Positions 8,118 through 16,137 of a DNA stretch of 64,000 nt are shown in pieces. The DNA is from Microbacterium sp. CBA3102 (GTDB lineage Bacteria > Actinomycetota > Actinomycetes > Actinomycetales > Microbacteriaceae): assembly GCF_007954505.1 (NCBI RefSeq), contig NZ_CP042412.1, positions 1,116,001 to 1,180,000 on the forward strand, in the 5' to 3' direction. Made by a program: the position numbers and the translations under genes. How positions within the stretch are numbered: position 1 is the stretch's first letter; each line of letters opens with the position of its first letter. The notes under the pieces are model-generated. The model was not told the DNA's origin and did no database searches. It saw only the letters and a list, made by a program, of their open reading frames with translations.

Positions 8118-8804
8118 CTAGGGGATCGCCCTCCGGAAGGCGAGGAACGAGACGCCCATCAGAACTGCGGTGGCCACGAGGCCCCAGAGCGCGAGGCCGA
8201 CGGCTCCGAGGTCGCCGATCCCTGCCCCGACCTGATCCCACAGCTCGAGCCGGGTCACGAGGTAGACCAGGCCGACGAGTACGAGCGCCAGCGTGATCCA
8301 CACGATCGTCAGCACCATCAGGCCCCAGCTCTTGTAGATCGTGGCTCCCGTGAACCCGACCACGAAGAAGAACAGTGCGAGGGCGAAGTAGACGACGAAT
8401 GCGCCGAGCGGGCCGGCCTCCCACAGCCACGGGAGGTAGAACAACCAACCGTTCACGCCGTAGCCGTTCGTGGCGACCTCGATGCCCCCGCCGATCAGGA
8501 ACAGGACGCCCATGAACGTGCTGGCGAGGACCGCCGTCAGCATCGTGCCGAAGAAGAACTCACGACGCGTGATGCTCATCGCCTGGGAGAACGGGAAGGT
8601 GAGCGTCATGGCCGAGAGGCCGATGGCGAAGAAGTACCAGAGGGGTGCCTGGCCGCCGCCGCCGTACTTGGGGGAGTCGCCCGGGATCATCGCATAGATC
8701 AGCACCGAGATCAGGGTTGCTCCGGCGAGGATGATCAGCGGGACCCAGATGAAGGTCTGTCGATTGATCATCTGCAGGCGGATGACGTTGAGCGTGCGTC
8801 GCAT
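8118..8804 (-). CDS. ABC exporter permease subunit
   Basis: Encodes 228 aa with about six hydrophobic segments (FIWVPLIILAGATLISVLIY; WYFFAIGLSAMTLTFPFSQA; FGTMLTAVLASTFMGVLFLI; LVLVGLVYLVTRLE). It belongs to the ABC-2-like membrane proteins found with YtrA-type regulators. Its ATG at 8804 shares a base with the ATPase stop (TGATG), so the two are coupled. It would form the membrane channel for the ATPase at 8804-9718. The substrate is unknown; related YtrA-controlled transporters respond to cell-envelope stress. Confidence 0.85.
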   Translation of the reverse strand: MRRTLNVIRLQMINRQTFIWVPLIILAGATLISVLIYAMIPGDSPKYGGGGQAPLWYFFAIGLSAMTLTFPFSQAMSITRREFFFGTMLTAVLASTFMGVLFLIGGGIEVATNGYGVNGWLFYLPWLWEAGPLGAFVVYFALALFFFVVGFTGATIYKSWGLMVLTIVWITLALVLVGLVYLVTRLELWDQVGAGIGDLGAVGLALWGLVATAVLMGVSFLAFRRAIP

Positions 8805-9718
8805 CAGCGCACCTCCTCTTTCGTGGTGGCCGATCTCGGGGAGCCGGCCTCGGCCTTCTGGGTGAGACGCACGATCAGCTGCTGCAGCGAGACCGGGGCG
8901 AGGTCGAGTCCGGAGGCCGTGATCTCCGCGCGCTCCTCGGCCGACACGGTGCCGAGGACGGTGACGGAGGCCACGCGGCCCAGCGCCTCGCGGTGCAGCA
9001 CTTCGCGGTCGCCGACCCAGGCGTCGACCTTCGCGGCATCGCCCACGACGGTCACGGCGCGGTCGCGCACGGCATCCGTGTCTTCGTGGAGGAGGATCTG
9101 ACCGTTGTCGATCACGATCACCTTCTCGATCAGGTTGGACACCTCATCGATCAAGTGGGACGAGAGGATGACGGTGCGCGGGTGCTCGGCGTAGTCCTCG
9201 ACCAGACGGTCGTAGAAGATCTGTCGGGCGACGGCGTCGAGGCCGAGGTAGGGCTCGTCGAAGAAGGTGATCTCGGCGCGCGAGGCGAGTCCGATGATGA
9301 CCCCGACGGCCGAGAGCTGACCGCGGGAGAGCTTCTTGATCGTCTGCTTCATCGGGAGTTGGAACTCGTGGATGAGCTCATCGGCGAGCGCCTGGTCCCA
9401 GTTCGGGAAGAACAGGCTCGCGGCCTTGAATGCGTGCTTCGGATAGGCGTCGTCCGGGTACTTCTGGCTCTCGCGCACGAAGCAGATGCGGCTGAGCACG
9501 TGCGCGTTCTCGTAGGGGTGCTCGCCGAACACCGTGACGGTGCCGGAGGACTCGAAGTTCTGCGCCGTGAGGATCGACATGAGGGTCGTCTTGCCGGCGC
9601 CGTTGCGGCCGAGCAGGCCGTAGATCGCGCCTCCCTCGATCGCGAGCGACACATTGTCGAGTGCTCGCTTCTCCTTGTAGCGCTTGCTGAGGTTCTGCAC
9701 CTCGATGACGGTGGTCAT
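8804..9718 (-). CDS. ABC transporter ATP-binding protein
   Basis: Encodes 304 aa from the ATG at 9718. The Walker A motif is GRNGAGKTT and Walker B is ITFFDEPYLGLD. The signature is atypical: LSRGQLSAVGV, with SRGQ in place of SGGQ. The switch His is in ILSSHLIDE. The N-terminus reads IEVQNLSKRYKEKRALDNVS. After ~residue 220 comes a C-terminal extension (VTVVGDAAKVDAWVGDREVL) typical of exporters controlled by YtrA-like GntR regulators. Its start overlaps the regulator stop as ATGA and its stop overlaps the permease start. It energises export by the downstream permease. Confidence 0.93.
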   Translation of the reverse strand: MTTVIEVQNLSKRYKEKRALDNVSLAIEGGAIYGLLGRNGAGKTTLMSILTAQNFESSGTVTVFGEHPYENAHVLSRICFVRESQKYPDDAYPKHAFKAASLFFPNWDQALADELIHEFQLPMKQTIKKLSRGQLSAVGVIIGLASRAEITFFDEPYLGLDAVARQIFYDRLVEDYAEHPRTVILSSHLIDEVSNLIEKVIVIDNGQILLHEDTDAVRDRAVTVVGDAAKVDAWVGDREVLHREALGRVASVTVLGTVSAEERAEITASGLDLAPVSLQQLIVRLTQKAEAGSPRSATTKEEVR

Positions 9719-10104
9719 GCGGGGGTCTTCCCTTCTGCGTCGGTGGTGTGTGCGGCGCGCTGCCGGAGCAGGTCCGCGAGGTCTTCCGCGCCGAGCCCGA
9801 GTGTGCGGGCTTCGGCGAGGAGCGGGTCGATGTAGCGGTCGGCGAAGGCGGCGCGGCGCTCGCCGAGGAGCAGCTCCCTGGCGCCTTCGGCGACGAACAT
9901 GCCGATGCCTCGGCGCTTGTAGAGCACTCCCTTGTCGGTGAGCATGGCGACTCCCTTGGCTGCGGTGGCGGGGTTGATCCGGTAGAACGCGGCCAGCTCG
10001 TTCGTGGAAGGGGCCTGCGCCTCTTCGGCGAGCGAGCCGTCGACGATCGAGTCCTCGATCTGCTCGGCGATCTGGAGGAAGAGCGGCTTGCCTTCTTCGA
10101 TCAC
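9715..10104 (-). CDS. GntR family regulator, YtrA-like
   Basis: Encodes 129 aa. The N-terminal winged helix reads PLFLQIAEQIEDSIVDGSLA, PSTNELAAFYRINPATAAKG and LTDKGVLYKRRGIGMFV, the classic GntR pattern. The short helical tail (~45 aa) is the YtrA subfamily type, which usually represses its own ABC transporter operon. The GTG start at 10104 has GGAGG about five bases upstream. A perfect 9-bp inverted repeat lies 22 bp upstream of the start and is probably its operator. First gene of a three-gene operon with 4-bp overlap to the ATPase. Confidence 0.93.
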   Translation of the reverse strand: MIEEGKPLFLQIAEQIEDSIVDGSLAEEAQAPSTNELAAFYRINPATAAKGVAMLTDKGVLYKRRGIGMFVAEGARELLLGERRAAFADRYIDPLLAEARTLGLGAEDLADLLRQRAAHTTDAEGKTPA

Positions 10105-10125
10105 GAGTCCTCCGCGTGGTTAGTG

Positions 10126-10149
10126 GGTTACTTACTCGACTAAGTAACC
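10126..10149. promoter_or_regulatory. Candidate GntR/YtrA operator palindrome
   Basis: Perfect inverted repeat: arms GGTTACTTA (10126-10134) and TAAGTAACC (10141-10149) around CTCGAC. It is AT-richer than its surroundings and lies 22 bp upstream of the gntR start, where the promoter must be. The strict symmetry fits a dimeric GntR protein. Confidence 0.8.
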
Positions 10150-10208
10150 ATAGAACCTCGATCGATGTCAACCCCTTCGCCGACCTCGTCCGCGCGTACA
10201 GTGGGCTG

Positions 10209-11408
10209 GTGTCGGAGTTCCCTTACAGCCGCCTGCGCCGCTGGCCCGATGTCGAGGCGGACAACCTCCAGGCGCACGATGCCACGGATGAGCTGCTCGT
10301 CGACCGGGCGCGCGCCTTCGGTGCTCCGGGGTCCGAGACCGTGGTCATCGGTGACGGCTTCGGTGCGATCACCCTGGCGCTCACGGACGCCGGACTCGAC
10401 GGTGTCCGGGTCCACCAGGACCTCGCGACGGGGCGCCGCGCACTGCAGCGGAACGCCGAAGAGCTCGGGATCACGGGGTTCGTCTCGCACGAACTCGAAC
10501 CCGCGCTGCTCGACGGTGCGCGTCTCGTGGTGCTGCAGCTCCCGAAATCACTGGCGGAGCTCGAGGAGATCGCGGATGCCGTCGCACGCTGGGCCGCGCC
10601 CGACGTGGTCCTCGTGGCCGGCGGCCGGGTGAAGCACATGACACTCACCCAGAACGAGGTGCTGGGGCGGAGCTTCGCGCACGTGCAGGCGCAGCGCGCC
10701 GAGCGGAAGTCCCGGCTGATCGACGCGTCGGGACCCCTTCCCGTCCCCGCGGATCCGCCGTTCCCCGTGACGGCGCAGCACGATGGGCTGACCCTGGTCG
10801 CCCACGGTGGCGCGTTCGCGGGCGCTCGTCTCGACATCGGCACGCGGGTGCTGTGCGAAGTGCTCGGTCTGGGTGGTTCACAACTCCTCAAAGATGGCGG
10901 GAATCAGACCCGAAACGGCCCGATCGGTGCGGGCGGCGAGGATTCTTCCGGAGTTGTGAACGCGACGGAGGGGCCACGCGTGCTCGATCTCGGTTGCGGT
11001 ACCGGCGCGCTCGGCGTCTCGTTCGCCCTCGCACATCCGGAGGCGCGGGTGACCGCGACCGACCGCTCGGCCGCAGCCGTGGCATCTGCGCGAGCGACGG
11101 CGTCCGCGAACGGGGTGGCCGACCGCGTCACGGTCATGCATGACGACGCAGGGTCCGAGCTGCCGGACGGCTCGTTCGACATCGTCCTGCTGAACCCGCC
11201 CTTCCACCTCGGCACGAGCATCCACACGGGCGCCGCCACCCGCCTCTTCGACGCCGCGGCCCGCGTGCTCCGACCGGGTGGCGAGCTCTTCACGGTCTAC
11301 AACTCCTCCCTCGGGTACCGCGCCGAACTGACGCGTCTGATCGGCGCCACCGAGCAGCTCCGACGCACCCCGAAGTTCACTGTGACCCGCAGCGTCCGGG
11401 GCCGCTGA
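10209..11408 (+). CDS. Class I SAM-dependent methyltransferase, RsmC/RlmG-like
   Basis: Encodes 399 aa. The C-terminal half has the SAM-binding motif VLDLGCGTGALGVSFALAHP, the acidic strand ARVTATDRSA, and the NPPFHLG motif typical of RsmC/RlmG enzymes, which methylate guanine N2 in rRNA. The N-terminal half (DELLVDRARAFGAPGSETVV) is the usual inactive duplicated domain. Start GTG 10209 is preferred because TACAGT (10197-10202) ends six bases before it, as at other leaderless genes here; the upstream in-frame ATG at 10116 falls before the gntR operator. About 30 residues between LCEVLGLG and PRVLDLG are coded by a palindromic insertion (10876-10961) and are probably foreign to the family. The exact rRNA target is not clear. 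Confidence 0.85.
   Translation: MSEFPYSRLRRWPDVEADNLQAHDATDELLVDRARAFGAPGSETVVIGDGFGAITLALTDAGLDGVRVHQDLATGRRALQRNAEELGITGFVSHELEPALLDGARLVVLQLPKSLAELEEIADAVARWAAPDVVLVAGGRVKHMTLTQNEVLGRSFAHVQAQRAERKSRLIDASGPLPVPADPPFPVTAQHDGLTLVAHGGAFAGARLDIGTRVLCEVLGLGGSQLLKDGGNQTRNGPIGAGGEDSSGVVNATEGPRVLDLGCGTGALGVSFALAHPEARVTATDRSAAAVASARATASANGVADRVTVMHDDAGSELPDGSFDIVLLNPPFHLGTSIHTGAATRLFDAAARVLRPGGELFTVYNSSLGYRAELTRLIGATEQLRRTPKFTVTRSVRGR
10876..10961. repeat. Palindromic element inserted in frame in a methyltransferase gene
   Basis: Perfect 12-bp terminal inverted repeats, GTTCACAACTCC (10876-10887) and GGAGTTGTGAAC (10950-10961), bound an 86-bp segment inside the coding region. The interior shows further imperfect complementarity next to the ends. 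The segment adds about 29 residues without breaking the frame, just before the SAM-binding motif. It resembles small palindromic mobile repeats that can insert in genes; copies elsewhere would confirm this, and none is seen in this window. Confidence 0.65.
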
Positions 11409-11761
11409 GCGCGCGTTTCGACCCTCGATGAATGCCCGTTATGCGATCGTTGGATACCTGTGCAATCCCCCGGTCAGCGGAAGAAAAAGAACGTGGTCAC
11501 ACCGCCGGGATTTGCCCCTGATCGGCCATTTCGTTACGTTGGAACGTGGGCCTGACGGCCCGAAGACCAGTCCGCGATCACGTCCTTCTTTCGATGAGCT
11601 GTGCTGCGAAGAGGCGTGGGCGTACGGTCGATGCTCTATCGCGGTGGATCCGAAATCCACCGTCTGTGCCGCCACAGCAGACATGTCGAACGGCCTCGAG
11701 AGCATCACCCGGACGTAACCGAAGCAGGCTCAGCCACCCGAAGGCGAGCCGCAGGGGAAAC
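11409..11761 (+). promoter_or_regulatory. Upstream region of betaine transporter operon
   Basis: No convincing gene lies in these 353 bases. A possible promoter is TTGCCC (11512-11517) with TACGTT (11534-11539), 16 bp apart, which would leave a leader of about 215 nt. A stable hairpin, CGGTGGAT/ATCCACCG at 11642-11662, sits in that leader with no T-run after it. The ribosome site AGGGGAAAC precedes the GTG. I could not match the leader to a known riboswitch class. Confidence 0.4.
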
Positions 11762-13063
11762 GTGTCCGAAATCGCTCTCGAAGCGCGCAATCTATACAAG
11801 GTTTTCGGTAAGAATCCGAACACCGCCGTCCGTCGCCTGAAGGCTGGTGAGAGCCGAGCCGCCGTGACCGACGCCGGCACTGCAGCGGTCATCGACGCCA
11901 GCTTCACCGTGAACCGCGGGGAGATCTTCGTCATCATGGGCCTGTCCGGATCGGGCAAGTCCACCATCATCCGCATGCTCAACGGCCTGCATGATGTGAC
12001 CGACGGCTCCGTCACGGTGAACGGCGACCCGATCACCGGAATCCCGGCCTCGAAGCTTCGCGAAATCCGTCGCGACCGCATCTCGATGGTCTTCCAGCAC
12101 TTCGCCCTGCTGCCGCACCGCACGGTCGCGGCGAACGTCGCCTACCCTCTCGAGCTCAAGGGCACGCCCAAGGCCGAGCGCTTGGCCAAGGCGGAGGAGA
12201 TCCTCGCCCTGGTCGGTCTCGAGGGCCAGGGCGACAAGCTTCCCTCCGAGCTGTCCGGCGGCATGCAGCAGCGCGTCGGCATCGCCCGCGCGCTCTCCGC
12301 CGACAGCGACATCCTGTTGATGGATGAGGCGTTCAGCGCGCTCGACCCGCTGATCCGCCGCGAGATGCAGGAACAGCTGCTCGAACTGCAGCAGAAGCTC
12401 CAGAAGACGATCGTGTTCATCACGCACGACCTGAACGAGGCCATGTTCCTCGGGGACCGGATCGCCGTGATGCGCGACGGTCGCATCGTGCAGATCGGTA
12501 CGCCCGAGGACATCCTGATGGACCCGGCGAACGACTACGTCGAGCAGTTCGTGCAGGATGTGGACCGTGCCCGCGTTCTCACCGCGGCCAACGTGATGGA
12601 GCGTCCGCGCCCCGTCGTGCCGCACACCGCGGGCCCCCGCACGGCCCTGCGCCAGATGCGCGATGCCTACATGTCGGCGACCTACGTGGTGGGTCGCGAC
12701 CGGCAGCTGGTCGGCGTCGTGACCGACCGTGACGCGGTCAAGCTCGTCCGCCAGGGCGCGACCACCCTCGACTCCGTCGTCAAGCCGGTGCCGCAGAGCG
12801 TGCGCGAAGACGACGTGCTGATGAACCTGTTCGTGCCCGCCGTCGAGTCGCCGCTGCCGCTCGCGGTGACGGATACCGAAGGTCGACTGGTCGGTGTGAT
12901 CCCCCGCGTGACCCTGCTCGCGGCGCTGGGCCCCGGTCCGGGCGCGACCGAGGAGATCACCCTCCCGATGATGCCCATGCCGCAGGCCGAGATCGATGCG
13001 GTGCTCGATGACGGGTGGACCGCTGAACCGGCGGATGCCCCGACGACGGAGGAGGTGCGCTGA
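11762..13063 (+). CDS. proV: Glycine betaine/proline ABC transporter, ATP-binding protein
   Basis: Encodes 433 aa. Walker A is GLSGSGKST, the signature is LSGGMQQRV, and Walker B is ILLMDEAFSALDP with FITHDLNEA. The N-terminal EARNLYKVFGKNP plus an insert before Walker A is typical of ProV/OpuAA. Two CBS-type repeats follow residue ~270 (MRDAYMSATYVVGRDRQLVG; VPAVESPLPLAVTDTEGRLV); in this family they regulate activity with ionic strength or nucleotide. GTG at 11762 has a strong AGGGG. Its stop overlaps proW (TGATG). The complex imports compatible solutes during osmotic stress. Confidence 0.95.
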   Translation: MSEIALEARNLYKVFGKNPNTAVRRLKAGESRAAVTDAGTAAVIDASFTVNRGEIFVIMGLSGSGKSTIIRMLNGLHDVTDGSVTVNGDPITGIPASKLREIRRDRISMVFQHFALLPHRTVAANVAYPLELKGTPKAERLAKAEEILALVGLEGQGDKLPSELSGGMQQRVGIARALSADSDILLMDEAFSALDPLIRREMQEQLLELQQKLQKTIVFITHDLNEAMFLGDRIAVMRDGRIVQIGTPEDILMDPANDYVEQFVQDVDRARVLTAANVMERPRPVVPHTAGPRTALRQMRDAYMSATYVVGRDRQLVGVVTDRDAVKLVRQGATTLDSVVKPVPQSVREDDVLMNLFVPAVESPLPLAVTDTEGRLVGVIPRVTLLAALGPGPGATEEITLPMMPMPQAEIDAVLDDGWTAEPADAPTTEEVR

Positions 13064-14067
13064 TGGACGGATTCCGCATTCCCATCGGGACCTGGATCGA
13101 ATCGGTCGTCGACTGGATCAAGGACAACCTCGACGGACTGCTCGACGCGATCTCGTTCGTGATGAGGTTCCTCGTCGACGGGTTGACGACCATCCTCCTC
13201 ACGCCGAGCTTCCCGGTCATCATCGTCATCGCCGCGCTCATCGCGTGGATCGTGCGGTCCTGGCAGCTCGCGCTCGGCACGATCGTGTCGTTCGGACTGA
13301 TCGTCGGGATGGACCTCTGGGTTCCCGCGATGCAGACCCTCGCGCTCGTGCTCGTCGCGGCCGTGATCGCCGTGCTGATCGCCGTGCCGCTGGGCATCTG
13401 GTCGGCGCGCAACGCCACCGTGCGTGCGGTGCTCAAGCCCGTGCTCGACTTCATGCAGACCATGCCGGCGTTCGTGTACCTGATCCCCGCGATCGTGTTC
13501 TTCGGCATCGGCGTGGTGCCCGGCCTCGTGGCCACCGTGATCTTCGCGCTGCCCCCAGGCGTGCGTCTGACCGAGCTCGGCATCCGCGGAGTCGACTCCG
13601 AGACCGTCGAGGCCGGGCAGGCGTTCGGTGCGAAGCCGGGGCAGATCCTGCGCGGTATCCAGCTCCCGCTCGCGATGCCGACCATCATGGCCGGCGTCAA
13701 CCAGGTCATCATGCTCGCCCTGTCGATGGCGGTCATCGCCGGAATGGCGGGCGCGGACGGACTCGGGAAGATGGTGGTCGAGGCGATCTCGACGATCAAC
13801 ATCCCGAAGGGCGTCGAGGCCGGTCTCGGCGTCGTGCTGATCGCGGTCTTCCTCGATCGCGTCACGGCGGCGCTGGGGGCACCCGGCGAGAACCGCTCCT
13901 CGCTGCTCAGCATGATCGAGCGACTCCGCACGCCGAACGGCGGAGGGAGCGGAACAGCATCCGCCCCCGCCTCCGAGAAGGACGCCGACCGGAAGGATGC
14001 CGCGGATCAGGCGGAGCGCGAGACGGTCGCTCCTCGACGCAGCGCTGTCGGCGGCGGCCCCCTCTGA
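13063..14067 (+). CDS. proW: Glycine betaine/proline ABC transporter, permease
   Basis: Encodes 334 aa. An N-terminal amphipathic region (WIESVVDWIKDNLDGLLDAI) is followed by membrane segments and the binding-protein-dependent permease loop: EAGQAFGAKPGQILRGIQLP contacts the ATPase. Motifs such as LDFMQTMPAFVYLIPAIVFF are characteristic of ProW/OpuAB. The C-terminal ~45 residues are a charged, low-complexity cytoplasmic tail not needed in the family. Coupled to proV by a one-base overlap. Confidence 0.95.
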   Translation: MDGFRIPIGTWIESVVDWIKDNLDGLLDAISFVMRFLVDGLTTILLTPSFPVIIVIAALIAWIVRSWQLALGTIVSFGLIVGMDLWVPAMQTLALVLVAAVIAVLIAVPLGIWSARNATVRAVLKPVLDFMQTMPAFVYLIPAIVFFGIGVVPGLVATVIFALPPGVRLTELGIRGVDSETVEAGQAFGAKPGQILRGIQLPLAMPTIMAGVNQVIMLALSMAVIAGMAGADGLGKMVVEAISTINIPKGVEAGLGVVLIAVFLDRVTAALGAPGENRSSLLSMIERLRTPNGGGSGTASAPASEKDADRKDAADQAERETVAPRRSAVGGGPL

Positions 14068-14125
14068 GCACTATCCATAACTCCTACGGAACAACACCCA
14101 TACGGAACTGAGAGAGAGAAATCAC

Positions 14126-15031
14126 ATGAAGAAGAAGATCCTTGCACTCACCGCAGTCGGTATCGCCGCATCGCTCACCCTCGCGGGTTGCAGCGGCGAC
14201 GGTGCAGGCGGCACGGGCGGCGACAGCAACGCCGACGACAAGGGCACCATCACGCTGGGCTTCCTGCCCTCGTGGACCGACGGTCTCAGCACCGCGTACC
14301 TGCTGCAGGACCAGCTCGAGAAGATCGGCTACACGGTCGAGATGAAGACGCTGACCGAGGCAGGGCCGCTCTACACCGGCCTTGCGCAGGGTGACGTCGA
14401 CATGTACCCCTCGGCCTGGCCCGAACTGACGCACGCCTCTTACATGGAGGAGTACGGCGACGACATCGAGGACATCGGCACGTACTACGACAACGCCAAG
14501 CTCACGATCGCGGTGCCGGAGTACTCCGAGCTGAACTCGATCGAGGACCTCAAGGGCAAGGGTGCCGAGTTCGACGGCAAGATCATCGGCATCGAGCCGG
14601 GTGCGGGCCTCACCGCTCAGACCGAGAAGATGATCCCCGAGTACGGCCTCGACGGCGAGTACCAGCTCGTCACCTCGTCGACCGCCGCGATGCTCACCGA
14701 GCTGAAGACCGCGACCGACAAGCAGGAGGACCTCGTCGTCACGCTGTGGCGTCCGTTCTGGGCCAACGACGCCTTCGGCATGAAGGACCTCGAAGACCCG
14801 ATGGGTGCCATGGGCGAGGCCGAGGGCCTGCACTTCCTGGGTACCAAGGGCTTCGCCGAGGAGTTCCCCGAGGCTGCGGAGCTGATCGGGAAGATCAAGC
14901 TCGACGACGCCCAGTACGGCGCACTCGAAGACCTCGTGGTCAACGAGTACGGCGAGGGCAAGGAAGCCGACGCGGTCGACGCGTGGCTGAAGGAGTACGG
15001 CGACGAGTTCGACTGGACCGTCACCAGCTGA
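14126..15031 (+). CDS. proX: Glycine betaine/proline ABC transporter, substrate-binding lipoprotein
   Basis: Encodes 301 aa. The signal peptide MKKKILALTAVGIAASLTLA ends at the lipobox LAGC, so the mature protein is lipid-anchored outside the membrane. The OpuAC fold is recognisable from ITLGFLPSWTDGLSTAYLLQ, the YPSAWPELTHASYMEEYGDD region, and KIIGIEPGAGLTAQTEKM. Aromatic residues that build the betaine cage are plentiful but not assigned here. GAGAGAGA precedes the ATG. A 58-bp gap after proW carries two TACGGAAC direct repeats. Completes a ProVWX-type importer. Confidence 0.95.
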   Translation: MKKKILALTAVGIAASLTLAGCSGDGAGGTGGDSNADDKGTITLGFLPSWTDGLSTAYLLQDQLEKIGYTVEMKTLTEAGPLYTGLAQGDVDMYPSAWPELTHASYMEEYGDDIEDIGTYYDNAKLTIAVPEYSELNSIEDLKGKGAEFDGKIIGIEPGAGLTAQTEKMIPEYGLDGEYQLVTSSTAAMLTELKTATDKQEDLVVTLWRPFWANDAFGMKDLEDPMGAMGEAEGLHFLGTKGFAEEFPEAAELIGKIKLDDAQYGALEDLVVNEYGEGKEADAVDAWLKEYGDEFDWTVTS

Positions 15032-15065
15032 CCTGATCCAGGTCGCACTTCCCCGTCAAGGGTTC

Positions 15066-15123
15066 GCTCCCGTCGCACTCTCTGTCGTCCCGGTCCGCCG
15101 GGCGGCAGGAGTGCGACGGGAGC
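15066..15123. terminator. Bidirectional terminator between proX and rpiR-like gene
   Basis: Perfect 15-bp arms (15066-15080, 15109-15123) enclose a 28-nt loop with an inner GC hairpin. The convergent genes end at 15031 and 15147, so one hairpin can serve both. An 11-base G run follows at about 15134-15144. Confidence 0.85.
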
Positions 15124-15146
15124 TTCTGGGTTCGGGGGGGGGGGAG

Positions 15147-16034
15147 TCAGTAGCCCAAGCGGGCTCGAACATCGTTGAGCAGCTGCGAGGAGCGCAATGC
15201 CGCGTCTGGCGCGACGGCAGAGATGCCCTGCACCAGCACGTCCGAGATCAGAATGGCCGAAAGGCTCTCAGACGTCAGTCCCGTCGGGGTGTGCGGTGCG
15301 GTCAGGATCGTATCGACGCGTGACGAGAGCCGGTCATGGAGTTCGTCGGTCACGAGGATGACGCCGGCGCCCATCAACTGCGCGTGATCCAGGAGCACGT
15401 CGATATCACGGGTCACTCGCCCAGGCGCGAAGATGACGAGGATGTCCTTCGCCCCGAGATTCATGACCTCATCGGCGAGGCGGAAGCCGTCCGTGCTGAG
15501 CCGCCGCGTGGTGAGGCCCGTACGCCGCAGGCGCAGTGCGAGATTCTCGGCGGCGATGCCGGAGGCGCCGAGGCCGTAGCAGTAGATGCTCTCGGCGCGC
15601 ATGAGCAGCGTGATCGCCGCGGAGTACGCGTCGTCGTCGTTCGATGTGCGGGCGAGTTCGATGAGTGATGCGGCCTCGTCCCAGGTTTCCTGCTGGATGC
15701 GGGCGAGATCCTGCCCGATGTGCTCGATGCGCGTCTTGAGCCGTACCTCGGGGGAGACGCTGCTGGAGAAGGGGGCCGCGACCTCCTGTTTCAAGTGCGA
15801 GAGGCCCGAGTACCCGAGCTTCTGCAGGGTGCGGACGACCGAGGCGTTCGAGGTGCCGCTCTGGGTGCCGAGCTCGGCGGCGCTCGCGTAGAGGATGTGC
15901 TCGGCCGAGGTCGATGAGAGGACGCGGCAGACGGCTCGTTCGGACTTCGAGAGGTCGTTCCATGTGCGGGCGATGCGCGCACGGAGGCCGGAGAGCGCGG
16001 GATTATCTGTATCACTTGTTACAAACGGTTCCAT
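15147..16034 (-). CDS. MurR/RpiR family transcriptional regulator (HTH + SIS)
   Basis: Encodes 295 aa from the ATG at 16034. The N-terminal HTH_6 domain (LSKSERAVCRVLSSTSAEHI; AAELGTQSGTSNASVVRTLQKL, split here by a T/S-rich helix) is followed by a SIS sugar-phosphate domain (IYCYGLGASGIAAENLALRL; ILVIFAPGRVTRDIDVLLDH). RpiR proteins sense phosphorylated sugars, amino sugars or related ligands. It is divergent from the C45 hydrolase and peptide importer, so it probably controls them and itself. A longer start at 16088 lacks a ribosome site; at 16034 the hexamer AATGAT lies six bases upstream, fitting leaderless expression. Confidence 0.88.
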   Translation of the reverse strand: MEPFVTSDTDNPALSGLRARIARTWNDLSKSERAVCRVLSSTSAEHILYASAAELGTQSGTSNASVVRTLQKLGYSGLSHLKQEVAAPFSSSVSPEVRLKTRIEHIGQDLARIQQETWDEAASLIELARTSNDDDAYSAAITLLMRAESIYCYGLGASGIAAENLALRLRRTGLTTRRLSTDGFRLADEVMNLGAKDILVIFAPGRVTRDIDVLLDHAQLMGAGVILVTDELHDRLSSRVDTILTAPHTPTGLTSESLSAILISDVLVQGISAVAPDAALRSSQLLNDVRARLGY

Positions 16035-16078
16035 TGCTGTATCATTCTGTTCGAGAGGCGCATCATCCGTAACGGATG
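16007..16078. promoter_or_regulatory. Candidate RpiR operators
   Basis: Direct repeats CTGTATCACT (16007-16016) and CTGTATCATT (16037-16046) are exactly 30 bp apart, about three helical turns. The second covers the putative -10 of the regulator. A separate palindrome, CATCCGT-A-ACGGATG (16064-16078), lies between the divergent starts. Either could bind the RpiR protein; the direct repeats would allow autorepression. Confidence 0.55.
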
Positions 16079-16137
16079 TTTCAATCATCCAGGGTGCATC
16101 GACTTTCCGCAACAGACTCAGCAGACAGGGAGGTCCC

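Noticed and set aside
11428..11718. Short open frames on both strands before proV
   Set aside because: They conflict with each other, have no ribosome site, and no family resemblance; the region is better read as a leader.
15134..15144. Run of 11 G residues
   Set aside because: It lies between convergent genes past a terminator, so slippage there would not alter any protein; noted only as a possible sequencing weak spot.
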